A DNA stretch of 64,000 bases from Eleusine coracana subsp. coracana (taxonomy: Eukaryota; Streptophyta; Magnoliopsida; Poales; Poaceae): the NCBI GenBank assembly GCA_032690845.1, contig CM064427.1, forward strand, positions 9,063,501 through 9,127,500. The letters are read 5' to 3'. The translations under genes were made by a program, and so were the position numbers. The notes beneath the pieces were generated by a model that worked only from the letters and a program-made list of their open reading frames with translations, made no database searches and was not told where the DNA came from. Below, one piece after another: positions 35,387 to 46,125 of the stretch (position 1 is its first letter; each line of letters begins with the position of its first letter).

Positions 35387-36707
35387 AAATTCCAAACAAA
35401 AAATGCCACTTTTCGGAATTGAATTTCCCGCCACCTATAGAAGCCTAAGAGACAATGTGACAAGTAAGCGGATCATGAAAAATAAAATGGAAGCAATGTA
35501 ACAAGCACAGAGACATGAGACTATTGGATGATGTCGGAGAGATGATATGATCGGTGAAGTTCCTGCAGCCGCAAGCACTGATATGTTTTTTAGAAGCGTG
35601 TCGCCGGATGATTCGTTGTTGACCTCAGGCCGATATAGTATAGGATACAAAGCTTATTTTCTGCAGCGTTTTGTCGCAGTCATAGTCGACATCGCAAACA
35701 GAAGGCACGGAAAGTGACAAGACGTTGCAAAAATGTTAAGCTCTCTGGAGAGCTTCCTTGCGTTCATGTGCCTGCACGCATCACGCTGTCGCAGTTTATT
35801 TTGATTTGTAATTTTTGTATATTCTGTAAATACAAACACTCCGTCTAAAGCTAGCAGCTGGTTACCATGAAGTACACCGTACCGTAAGCCGCGTGCCAAT
35901 CAGCTTGTCATCATGTGTACATACCTGTATTGAATAATACTCGACTAATAATGTCACAGCGTCCTGAATTTGAATGATAACGTAAATATAATGCCAAGTT
36001 GCCGCCCATACGTACGTAGGCTGATTTACAAGCTCACAAACAATCGAGTCACCGCACTGCTCGCTTACCAGTTGTAGCAACTGTTGCGTCCGAACCTGAG
36101 TCGCATCTACGGGATTGTTCCGTATCAAAAAAGAACCCTTTGTTTATCTTATCCACGTCGCATTTGTTATCATGAAAACAATAATGCTAATCGTTTCCAG
36201 GATTTCCAGTGCGCCTACCTGTCGGTCGGTGATTCCACGAAGTGCGTCCTACGCCTGCTATAAACGTTTTCATTCGACATTATCGTGCTATATGTATTAA
36301 GTAGTAGTCCCATGCATGTCTTGACTTTAAACTAAATTATGTAATAAACAAAGAATGACATGTGTTTGCTACAAAACATTGTTTTTTGCTTTACTTTCTC
36401 ACGTAAGCGAGAGCAGTTAAGCACAACGTCGATGAAATTAAGCACCACGTGCATGACCGCATTGCACGCACACAGAACCACCTGCAATCGAAGGCAGCAG
36501 CAACCCATCTGGCGATACGCAACTCGGAAAGTTTATTTTCTCACTGCTTGCGGCTGCACAAACACCGAAATTGAACTAGTCGTCTCCTGTCCAATTGCGT
36601 ACTCCTACGTACCTATACGTACGTATGAACTTAATAACCAGCTGTGATAATGGCTGAGTTCATACTTTGTACGTACGCACAGCGCACGAGCTAGCACAAC
36701 AACAGAA
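35387..36707. other. Unassigned DNA between the foldback element and CACTA copy B
   Basis: About 1.3 kb of mixed composition with more CG words than the AT-rich spacers (for example ACGTACGTA near 36009 and 36620). Open frames of 60-95 codons exist on both strands, but none has a recognisable domain. It may be older single-copy DNA. Confidence 0.4.
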
Positions 36708-36769
36708 ACTACCTGTAGTGGCGGCTCGTAAAGGCATGTAACGGCTAGTAGGCTATCCCGCCGCTACGC

Positions 36770-36975
36770 AATCGTAGCTATAAATAAGCATTTGTAGCAG
36801 CGGGTGGTCTGTCGCCCAAACAAACCGTCGTTACAGACACATTAGTAACGGTGGTTGAAGATGTCAACCGTCATTATTGTGTTCTAATATTAGCGGCGGT
36901 TGACATCACCATCTGCCGCTCCGTTGCTCTAAGTAGTAGCGTCGGTTGATATTTTCAACTGTCGTTATTTGTTGT
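36770..36975. repeat. Subterminal repeats at the distal end of CACTA copy B
   Basis: Palindromic units such as AACGGTGGTTGAAGATG with TCAACCGTCATT, TAGCGGCGGTTGACATCACC, and TAGCGTCGGTTGATATTTTC with AACTGTCGTTAT repeat here, as at the right end of copy A. Confidence 0.7.
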
Positions 36976-37139
36976 TTTTGAAAAATAAAATAAAATTTAT
37001 CATATATACAGAAATCACAGAATATGCATACACAGAAATTTACAACATCTCATCATAGATATTACCATATCTCATCACAGAAATTTACAATATGTCATCG
37101 TAGAATATATACAATATCTCATTAAAATATTTAATGGAT

Positions 37140-38530
37140 ATTATAAAATGTCTTTATAAATTCTAATGCATAGTCATCATCTTTCTCTGGAACATTGGGG
37201 TCATATGGTGCTTTCGGATCAGCCCATTCACAAAGGAAACTATGTTTCGTTGCTAGTAAACCCTTTAATCATAGCACTTCCCTTCTAGACTAATAATCTC
37301 TCTCAACATAAAATAATAGAGAGAAGCTACAACTAGATATATGGAATTTGTACTCAAGTGAACGCGGGATTCAGGAATCATACCGTATCTGAACTCGTCG
37401 TTCCTTTTCAATGTTGCAGTCCATTCTTTCTTTGTACTTGCGGCTTTCTATGTCACATGACCAAAGTATGTTAATACATAAAATATTAAAAATAAAAAAT
37501 AAAGTAAAATAGACATAAATTAAATCAACTTAACTCTTGTTGAGACTTCTGAATGATATGGTCCAGATAAGTTGAACTGCTAGACGAGAACACACAAGTG
37601 TAGTAACCACAATGCACACTTACTCGTACTTACTTATGGCACTATAAATTTTATAACACAAGTTCGTTACACTTATGATAATTATATGAATCGATAATAT
37701 GATAAGAACGTGTATGAGATGCATATAAGTCTTACCAAAAACTTATGAAGGAAGTACATGTTCTTTTTCGTCTTGGATGGTATTTCCCTCCCGCTTGGAC
37801 ATATTTCTTGCAAGCACTGAGCGATCAAAAAAAGTGTATCATTAGACAATATTAACATAATCGAACTATACATACGTAGACTAATTTATTACCTATCTAT
37901 GAGTTCCACAATGTCGTTGTACAACTTCTTGTCATAGTCCAGACTATCAAGCACTAGAAGGTACCCTTCTTTAGGAAATATCATCAGACAGATCCAATGA
38001 TCGCTACAACAATTGTCAATAAGTTAATTACGATTGGATTTAACTTTAACATATGATAAATAACGAAAGCAGTAGTTGTCCAACTTACTTGAAGTTGTAT
38101 GGGGCCATAATGCATTCTCCATCCTGTCACTTCAAGTAGCAGTCGCATAAATAATTAATAACTTCAGTCCTTGCTTTATTTGTCAGAACCGCCTTCATTG
38201 CAGTTAGCTCTTTCGATGTCTTATACGGGTGGTTTTCCGAATTTATCATTGGGTTGATCCTGCTTGATTGATGTGGTTCAGGTTGACATAGGCCACCCTC
38301 CAATCTTTTCTGTCAGTCCTCTATCTTTGGAAAAAGGAGTTCAGGCTACATAGAAAAAAGGCATAAGGTAATATATCAAATTATGCTTGAAATACAAAGT
38401 AGATTGAAAGTGACACTTACATGCACCATAAGGTGATGAAGATGACGTCCATCTTGTCTAGACGAACATTGAATGGGCATCCTCCCAAAATAGGGGTAAG
38501 ATTTGTTCATCTTTTTTGTTGAACACCTCT
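37140..38530 (-). pseudogene. C48/Ulp1-like cysteine peptidase domain of CACTA copy B
   Basis: In minus direction the region keeps DHWICLMIFPKEGYL (from 38002) with the catalytic His, then LVLDSLD with the Asp, and, after an intron-like gap, CGYYTCVF with the catalytic Cys codon at 37611-37609. It is collinear with the copy A domain at 30600-31480. Stops fall between blocks, some of which may be introns. Copies A and B thus keep the same three catalytic residues although both lost an intact transposase. Confidence 0.65.
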
Positions 38531-38776
38531 TTTGGAATCCAATAAGTGACTGCGGCGACCCCTTCCTTCGACGCCATCATGTGCCAGTCGTGCAACTTTC
38601 GCATCTCCCACGGCAGGTTCTTGTACATGTTCTTTGATATAAGGGGTTTACCGAATATGAATATGGGTAGTCCACATCGTCCGCAGGATTGTCCAAAATT
38701 TAATCGTCGTACGACAATATATCTCGAGGATCTTGTTCTTGCAGGATGAGCTTACCGGTGTATGCTAGATGTTTTT

Positions 38777-40469
38777 TTAATCCAGCCAAGTACTTATCAA
38801 CATTATTTTTGCTTTTGGGTCCTTTGGCTCTTTGTCAAAACCGGTAATCGTATTTGGGATTACCGGAGCCTTGACGACAACTGGTGCAGGCTGGACTTCA
38901 ATTACTGGAGCCTGAACTTGAACTGTCGCAGTCGTTGTTGATGGAGGCTCAACGACAACAGGGGTAGTCGTTGTTGACGAAGGCTCGTTTTCACTATAGA
39001 TTATAGGACTGAGAGTCGAGTCGGCTTCCGCATGAGGAGGTTGGGGCTTGTTTCCTAAGGCTGCCACAGACATAGGAGATGGTTGTCCACCTACCGAGAG
39101 TGGCCGGCTCGCATGATAGGACCCGTGCCCAGACAACGGTGGTGGAGAAAGTCATTTGGTGAGGACAACATCACGATGTTTCCAAATAATAAAAGAGCCG
39201 AGCGCATTTTGGAGAGTTTCTATACTCACCTTAGGTATCGGGAATTCGATCTCGTTAACCTCACAGCCAGGTACTATTTTTGACACGGTGACATGCACGT
39301 AACTGAGGGGGACATCCCTATTATGGAGCGTCTCTTCTGGAAATGCCATACCAAATGCAACCTTCATCGTCTTCCCCTTGTAACCAAATGGCACATGCAA
39401 CTCGCAAGGAGTATTATCAATGATGTCCTCCGATTCTGATTGCATGAAGACTGATGGTTGACCGGAGACTGATGTTTGCGTGGAGACGAATGGTTGCGTG
39501 GATGTGGAAGAACCACGTAAGAAGGCATCCATAGAGGCCTGCAAGTTGGGGTCCAAACAACCGCTTTCTTTGTCGATAGCGAACATAAGAAGTTTTCGTC
39601 TTCAATCCTCCTTGGCTTTCTCTTCTTTCTCTTTTTTGTGCAATGTATGCTTCTTGTATAGGTGTGAGGATGCTTTAGAGAAAACTTCTTTCCATGTTGC
39701 CGATGATGACACTTCTCGTACCCGACCACCATGTTCTTTGGTCCTAATAGCCTTTACTAGCTCATCCTTGTGATACTCCGGTGTAAACAGACCAGCCTCC
39801 ATCTGCTTCGTGATGGCACCTTTCAAGGCTTGCACGACTTCAATTATCATGGGATCCTTCACAATAATATCTCCTTACATCGGTTAACTCGGAGCGACCA
39901 TATACCCAATTTTTACTATGCTCATTGGTGTTTGGCAAACGATCAGGTTTTTCTTCCGCACAGAGCTTGGCTTCTGTCTCTCTCCAAATTGGAATACTCT
40001 TTTTGTATCCGCCCGGACCTAACCGCGGCTTGTACTTGTTCCACTTGTTCAGCTCAACCATCTTTTTACTGAGCTCCTTTGAAGCACTGCTTGTCTTCTG
40101 CTCAACAAACTGATTCCATTCTTGCTGACTGTTATTTCCATGCTTGTCGAATAGAGTTTGATTTTTCTTAACGTATTGGTAGTTGAGCTTGGACTTGTAA
40201 TCTCAAAAGATGTGATTGAGAGTAGACATCGTGGCCTTCTTGGCTCTCTCAAGATCTGCTGGCTGGAACCGGATGGTTGTCATGACGTCAGCCCACATAT
40301 CATCTTTTCTGCCATCCGAGACTTGACGCCAATCTTGCCACGTGATTTTGCAATGGTTCCTCACCACTTTGCTGCAACGATTCCACAATTCGGCATTGAC
40401 ACCAGCAAGCTCAATCGGTTCTCTATCTTTGGGGTCTAGTGCAGTAACCTCATACATGCCCTCTGCCAT
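38777..40469 (-). pseudogene. CACTA copy B Transposase_24-like and Pro/Val-rich ORF
   Basis: The minus frame opens with MAEGMYEVTALDPKDREP. It has ELWNRCSKVVRNHCKITWQD, YKPRLGPGGYKKSIPIWRE and ERSKNW-like NEHSKNWVYGRS, features of the plant En/Spm-type family PF03004. After breaks near 40200, 39860 and 39600 it continues as LDPNLQASMDAFLRGSS, a SUMO-peptidase-gene style linker (VPFGYKGKTMKVAFGMAF) and Val/Pro-rich repeats ending TGFDKEPKDPKAK. The first ATG is at 40469. Its product may bind DNA or assist transposition, but that is inference. Confidence 0.7.
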
Positions 40470-40925
40470 GTTCGGAGTGTGCTAACCATGCTTGCGTTTG
40501 TGTGTGGACACTTGGGCAGGCACCTCTTCTATTTGCTGATCGAGGGCCTCATCTGCCGCAGCCTCTGCTGCAAATAGCTGGCGGGCACTTCGTCGAGGGC
40601 CCTAAGACATAAGTGGTAGATTTTATTTTATATAATCTATGTACCAAATAAGGAAACTATTTTTGACAAGACACCTTCTCTTTAGGCACGTAATCAGGGT
40701 CCAGGTTCCCCAATCGATGTTCCTTAGGTGATGGATGATGCGGATCCTCTGGTTCTTCCTAGTGTTTGCTTGATCCTTCATCGTCTGAAGACGACCTCGC
40801 TTCTGAGGGCGCCTTGAAGGCGTCTTCCTATGGAGAGGGCATATTGTCCACCATGAAGAGAAGACTTTGACACCTTATATTAGATATGACGACTAGTTTA
40901 GAAAAGAAAAGACAAGGAAAAGAAA

Positions 40926-41330
40926 ATAAAAGTTAAAATTTACTCTCAGTGCGGGTTGCCGAATCAACGGCCATGCAACGCTCTAAGATCCATGACTTGT
41001 ATAACAACATATATCCGATATCCTAGGATATGGTCTATGTCGTCGGACTAGTCTCACTTAGCCCCCTTTCATCATTGAGCATGGGTCAATTGCCTACGTA
41101 GAATAGATAAGTAGTACAGAGAGACAAGGAGAAGAATAGAAAAGTTAAAATTTGCTCTCGGCGCAGGTTGCCGAATCAATGGTCTTCAAATGCTCTAAGA
41201 TCCTTGACCTGTACAGCAGCATGTATCCAATATCCTAGGATATGGTCCATGCCGCCACGCTAGCCTCACTTAACTTGCTTTCATCATTGAGCATCGATCG
41301 CCTATAGAATATATCATAAGCGGATATATC
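40926..41330. repeat. Two-copy tandem repeat (period about 212 bp) inside CACTA copy B
   Basis: AGTTAAAATTTACTCTCAGT at 40931 recurs as AGTTAAAATTTGCTCTCGGC at 41143. Each unit then includes GGTTGCCGAATCAA, CTAAGATCC, CAATATCCTAGGATATGGTC-like words and CTTTCATCATTGAGCAT. Just right of the second unit a GATATATCATA word is repeated three times (41320-41350). Located between the transposase remnant and the second gene. Confidence 0.75.
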
Positions 41331-41599
41331 ATAGGTAGATATATCATAGCCTACAACTATATGGCATATATATGGCCACAAGTAAATAATACTACGGATA
41401 TTTCTGAAATGGCAGCAAATAAGCAACAATACTGAGCATGACAGTGAGCAAGTATATAGGGCAGTTAATTACTAAGCATATAGGCAGCAAGTAAACTACA
41501 AGTATGGTAACAAGTAAATAATACTACAGATTATTTAGAAATGGCAGCAAAAAGAATATAGGTAGCAAGTAAACTACAAGCATTTTAAGATCCTATCAC

Positions 41600-42760
41600 C
41601 TAGTCCTTATGCAAATAAATTGGCTAACCACTGTTTCTGTAGGTCTTCGAACAATGGTACTAAGAACACGTCTATGTCGTTACCAGGTTCTTTGGGCCCA
41701 GATATAAGAGTGGTCAGCAGTAGGTACTTACGATTATCGCATAACCATGGTGGAATGGTGTACATTGCTAGCATCACTGGCCAAGTGCTATGTGGATTCC
41801 TCATTTGACCGAAAGGGTTCATCCCCTATGTACTCAATGCAAATTGTAGATTCCTTTCCTCATCAGAAAAGTCTCGATGATTCTCATCGAACTTTTTCCA
41901 ATGCGTTCCACCGGAGGGATGCCTGAGCTTACCCTCCCCCTTACGTGCATGCTGTGTCATCATTGCCGCATCCCTGGGGTTGGCGAACAAGCGTCTGTTG
42001 CGATCGATCACAGGTAAGTACCACATGACTAAGGCAGGAACCTTACTATCATCACTATCATCGATGATAGAACTTATTTTCTTCTTTCTCCCCTTTGTTG
42101 TATTCTACACGCCACCATTGACATCATAATCATTGTTCCTCTTATAATGACTGCGTTTGCACTTTTGGCATCTCACAACGTTCTGATGCTCCTTTCGATA
42201 GAATATGCAATGATTTTGACATGCATAAATTTTTCGCACGTCCAACTAAAGTGGAGAAATTAGCTTCTTAGCAAGGTATGTTGTCCTTGACAACAAGTTG
42301 GGCTTCGATAGCGCATCGGAAATAAGTTTCCAACAAATCCGTGAAACTATCGTCCGACCAGCCATGCATGGCCTTCAGCTTTATCAGCTCAAGTACAGTA
42401 CGCAACATGGTAAACTCTTTACCACATTCTTTAGATTTATCATATAATGGTTCCTTTGATGCCTTCTCTATTCTATGAAAATTAACAAGCACTTTAGTTG
42501 TATCGGCATTGATCAACACCTGCGGCTCAACGTGACATAACAACTCCTCAACATCAAAATCAGCTTCACCAGACGACTCCGTTGCATCTGCACTAGGCGA
42601 ATTGACAGCCTTGACTTCAACTTCGACATGCTCAACAAATTACATATCGACCACACTGTTGTTACCATGTTTTGTCCATCTTGTGTACCCCTCAACAAAA
42701 CCCCTCCGTACCAAGTGTGAGTTGATTACTTAATATCATTCCACAGCTTCTGATTCTTGC
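41600..42760 (-). pseudogene. TNP2-type CACTA transposase remnant
   Basis: In minus direction come a transposase-associated N-terminal piece (HLVRRGFVEGYTRWTKHG, about 42715-42660), GWSDDSFTDLLE (about 42360), VMWYLPVIDRNRRLFANP (from 42027), GKLRHPSGGTHWKKFDE and MNPFGQMRNPHSTWPVMLA (from 41822), then PPWLCDNRKYLLL and ISGPKEPGNDIDVFL. These match the order of the plant Transposase_21/TNP2 family. The frame has several breaks and ends near 41607, so the C-terminal half with the rest of the catalytic core is missing. Confidence 0.8.
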
Positions 42761-43143
42761 AATCAAAACACAGACAATATATATCAGTCATCCCTTCACG
42801 TCGAGCATGTTATGTGGCCCCTTCGACAAATTTAGAGACTTCTCATAAAAATATTGGACCCCGTCTCGGTGCCTCGTACATTCAAGATCTATCTATCACG
42901 GACGACCTTCAACGAGAACTAAAAAAATATTTTAAATTAATTAATTTATTATGCGTAACAAAAATATTAAACATTCATTAAATATAAATATATATATATA
43001 TTGAATAATAAATACATAAAGTGAGAAATATTATGCAAGTTAAAATAAAACAAACATCAAATTATTCTACATATTATTTAATGTTTATTGAGAAATAATA
43101 AAAATGAATATTCCTTTTACCCTAACACACTCTCTCTCTTCTA

Positions 43144-43213
43144 CTCCATCCATTCTTATTTATAAGCATTCCTGCAAGAGTGTATGAATGCTTATAAATA
43201 GGAATGGAGGGAG
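43144..43213. mobile_element. 70-bp Stowaway-type MITE inserted in CACTA copy B
   Basis: CTCCATCCATTCTTATTTAT is paired with its inverted end ATAAATAGGAATGGAGGGAG, and the element is flanked by TA on both sides. The CTCC...GGAG ends and TA target are the hallmarks of Stowaway (Tc1/mariner) MITEs. The homologous site in copy A (22152-22153) has a single TA and no insert. Confidence 0.9.
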
Positions 43214-43574
43214 TAATAAGAAAACTAGATCTAGATCCTCATTGACATAAAAGAGGCTAGATATAGTAATTTTTTTGTGTATTGATGAAAATAGATGATG
43301 TATGCATTCATAAACTTCAAGTACAATCCAATAGAACCATACAAATCAAACGAATTTAGCTAAAGTTAATAAAAACCTAACAAACTTGAAATGCAAAATT
43401 CAACTAGATTTTAAGATAATAGCACAAAAAAATGTATGGGATGAGTTGACCTACCTCAGAGAGCAAATTTGCAAAAAAAAGAAACAAAGGCAAATTTAGC
43501 TAAAGTTTGTGATTTGCCCAAATTTTAGGACCGCCACTTTTCGAGTGAATGCCGGAGCTGTCCGAACATGGCTT

Positions 43575-43740
43575 TTATAGCCTAGGATGTTTATAGCGGC
43601 GGTTGACAGTTCCAACCATCGTTGTTATGCGCTTAATAGCGGCGGTTGGAATTGTTAACCACCGCTATAAACATTTTCCGTTTATGTCAACCGCCGCTAT
43701 AGGTGGCTCTGTAGCGGCGGCTCAAGCCGCGACAAGCCTC
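43575..43740. repeat. Subterminal repeats at the terminal (43825) end of CACTA copy B
   Basis: Units read TATAGCGGCGGTTGACAGTT, AATAGCGGCGGTTGGAATTG with TTAACCACCGCTATAA, and TGTCAACCGCCGCTATAGG. They mirror the cluster at 21610-21790. Confidence 0.75.
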
Positions 43741-43825
43741 CTAGGCTCTGTAACGACGACGCACTTTGAGCCACACCGCTACGGCTTTTGGGTTGCCGCC
43801 GCTACATACCCGATTTGTGGTACTG

Positions 43826-44810
43826 TAATTTTTTTTAACTGCAGCGTTTTTAACTGCAGCGCACTAGCTAGTTGCTAGCAGAAAAGAAGAGCTGACGCAC
43901 ACGTACGCGCGCGTAACAGTCAAGCATATGCATGCAATGGCCATCTTCGAGTTTCCTCCACGGTGATAGCGAGTTGCACTAAATGGTGATTATTAATGGC
44001 TGTTTGCAAGTCAACAACGAAAAGCTCCTGCGGCACGCATTAGGAAGGAAATAGGAGTAACACACACAGCGCACTTGCGATATTGAAATTCATGGCACGA
44101 TATTGAAAGCAAAACCATTTACTGGTAGCATCGTCAATGTGAAGACCAATACTGTTCTAGGTCCTAATTGTGCAACCGAAGCAACAGTTTGGTTCTAGTT
44201 ACGGGATTGTTTGTTTTCAAACAGATTATTAAATTTAGATTATTGGTACAAGGTTATACAATTTGAATTATATAATCTTGAGAGACTGTTTGTTTATTAA
44301 GATTATTAATTATAGATGAGAGAAGACAACAATGCCCTTAATTGTGGGTATGATCCGCTGATGGCAATACGGTTAATTTCCTTTAATTTAATAAGGACAA
44401 TGGGTCTTTTGTCAAATAAACTAAAAATAAGCATCTTATGATGTGCTTATTGTATTATCATAACTTAGCCTCTGGATTATTTAATCTCACCAAATAAGTT
44501 GCAATATTTGTTTGTCCTTCTAGATTATTTGATCTAGATTATATAATCTAGATACAAATAAGATGAGGTCAGAAAGAGTGTCATCACTAAGTGCTTTAAC
44601 TTAGTGACAGACACATTTGTGCCCGCCACTGAGTCTAGCGAGACATGTTAGTGGTTGACCTCAAACGTGATCCGCCACTAAGTTCTGCTACATACTCTAA
44701 AAGAAGGGGTGCAAGGGAAGCGCAACCCTAACCGCTCCCCTTCCGCCACTTTATTACATACTTTTATATAATCCGGTTGTATTATCATCAATCACCAAAA
44801 AGGGGGGAAT
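43826..44810. other. Spacer between CACTA copy B and the first copia element
   Basis: No gene was seen. About 44199-44572 is AT-rich, bounded by TTGTTTGTTTTCAAACAGAT and ATAATCTAGATACAAAT, and rich in AGATTAT/ATAATCT words, which suggests a MITE-like insert. From 44587 a stretch starts CACTAAGTGCTTTAACTTAG and contains CCGCCACTGAGTC and CCGCCACTAAGTTC, like the end of another CACTA family, cut off near 44780. Confidence 0.4.
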
Positions 44811-46072
44811 TGAAAGTGCATCTAGGCTTCTAATTTTATTTTGGTGATTGGCATTAATACAATTAAGAGTAGACTAATGTTTTTATTGAGCATGTGTGTA
44901 GATGACTATCTCAATTTGATGAATAAAGTGCATAGAAACAAAAAGGAGAAAAGAAGTTGTGAAATTGCTCCATGTTGAAACTCAAAATATTCTCAAGAAT
45001 GAACTTCATGAAGACTTTTACTTTTTATCTTGAGAATAACAAAGCCGTACTATAAAGAGGGACACAAAAGTTAGAAGTAGAAGTGAACCAAGTGCTAGAA
45101 ATTCCACAAACATAGCCAAAAATCTTTCTCCAGCAGCAAATCATTGGACTTGTCCGATGCATTGGACAACTTCATCGGACTCCAGAGAGCGCGTCACCTT
45201 GATTCATCGGACATGTTCGATGATCATAGGACTTGTGCGATACAAATTTGAGAAAATCTCCTCCCAACGGCACTTTTTCTATGTGGGCTATAAATAAACT
45301 CCCATCTCGCCCTTTGGCTAGTTGGTCATTCAGTAACACTCAAACTCACTTCCAACATGCTTTGAGACTCCAAATTCTCCTTCCTTGCTTCCACTCTTGA
45401 TTTGTGAAAGGATTGAGAGAAGATTGAAGAGCTTCAACACCACAAAGCCTCCATCCTCTTGAGCACTTGGTTAACTCTCATCACCGATAACTCTTGTGTT
45501 TGTTACTCTTGGGGATTCATCCTCTATATGGTTAGATGTGCCCGTTGAGCTCCCAACGTGTGTGGTGAAGCCACCGAAAGTTTGTATTGACCCCTCCTTT
45601 GTGGAGTTGCTAGTTGAAAGCCGAGTTTGATCTCAGTGATCACTTGGAGAGATTAAGGGTTGAAAGAGATTCCTTTGTGTATCCCTCAATGGAGATGTAG
45701 GATTTTTTATGGAGCTGAACTTTGGTGAAAAATATCATGTCTCCTTTGTTCTTTAATTCTTGTTCTTCATTTATTTGTTATTGCTTGTTAGGGTTAGCTT
45801 TGTTTTTCTTAAGCTATCTTGTGTAGGTTGCTTGCTAGATTTTTTTTCTTACTTGTATTGCTTCCTCTAGCTTGTATTAACTTTCTTCTAGCTTGCTTTG
45901 CTCTAGTTTTAATTTTTAGTTGGCCGATCTACTATCCTAACTTGTGCCATCGGACAAGTACGAGGGCTTATCCTATGATCATCGGACAAGTCTGATATTG
46001 CACAATTAACTTTTCTTATTAAGTTCATTTCAAGAATTATTGCCTATTCACCCCCCCCCCTAGGAACTTTCA
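44811..46072 (+). repeat. LTR of the first Sirevirus-like copia element
   Basis: Begins TGAAAGTGCATCTAGGC and ends CTAGGAACTTTCA (perfect 7-bp terminal inverted repeat TGAAAGT/ACTTTCA), 1262 bp. A TATA box (TATAAATA) lies at 45289-45296. A run of ten C (46051-46060) lies 12 bp before the end. Palindromic TCGGACATGTCCGAT-type words are scattered at 45145-45245 and 45950-45996. The primer-binding site follows at once. A matching 3' LTR was not found downstream in the window. Confidence 0.8.
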
Positions 46073-46073
46073 A

Positions 46074-46088
46074 TTGATATCAAAGCCG
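46074..46088 (+). other. Decayed primer-binding site of the first copia element
   Basis: TTGATATCAAAGCCG differs from the initiator-Met tRNA complement seen in the second element (TTGGTATCAGAGCCA) by two G-to-A changes, typical of decay of methylated cytosines on the opposite strand. Confidence 0.7.
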
Positions 46089-46125
46089 GTATCTTCTACA
46101 AGGCCTTACCGCTAGAGGATTAAAG

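Larger units (their letters stand above)
36708..43825 (-). mobile_element. CACTA DNA transposon, copy B, about 7.1 kb
   Basis: On the minus strand the element starts CAGTACCACAAATCGGG at 43825, matching 14 of 17 bases of copy A's terminus. It then carries the same subterminal repeats and leader as copy A. Gene order in minus direction is a TNP2-type transposase remnant, a Transposase_24-like plus Pro/Val-rich ORF, and a C48-like peptidase domain. The distal end near 36708 (ACTACCTGTAGTGGCGG on +) lacks a perfect CACTA and no 3-bp target duplication was seen. Numerous stops show it is no longer autonomous. Confidence 0.8.

Noticed and set aside
36360..36647. 95-codon + strand frame
   Set aside because: No recognisable domain and no splice context; codon use gives no support.
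39480..39773. 97-codon + strand frame in CACTA copy B
   Set aside because: It is the opposite-strand shadow of the minus-strand transposon ORF.
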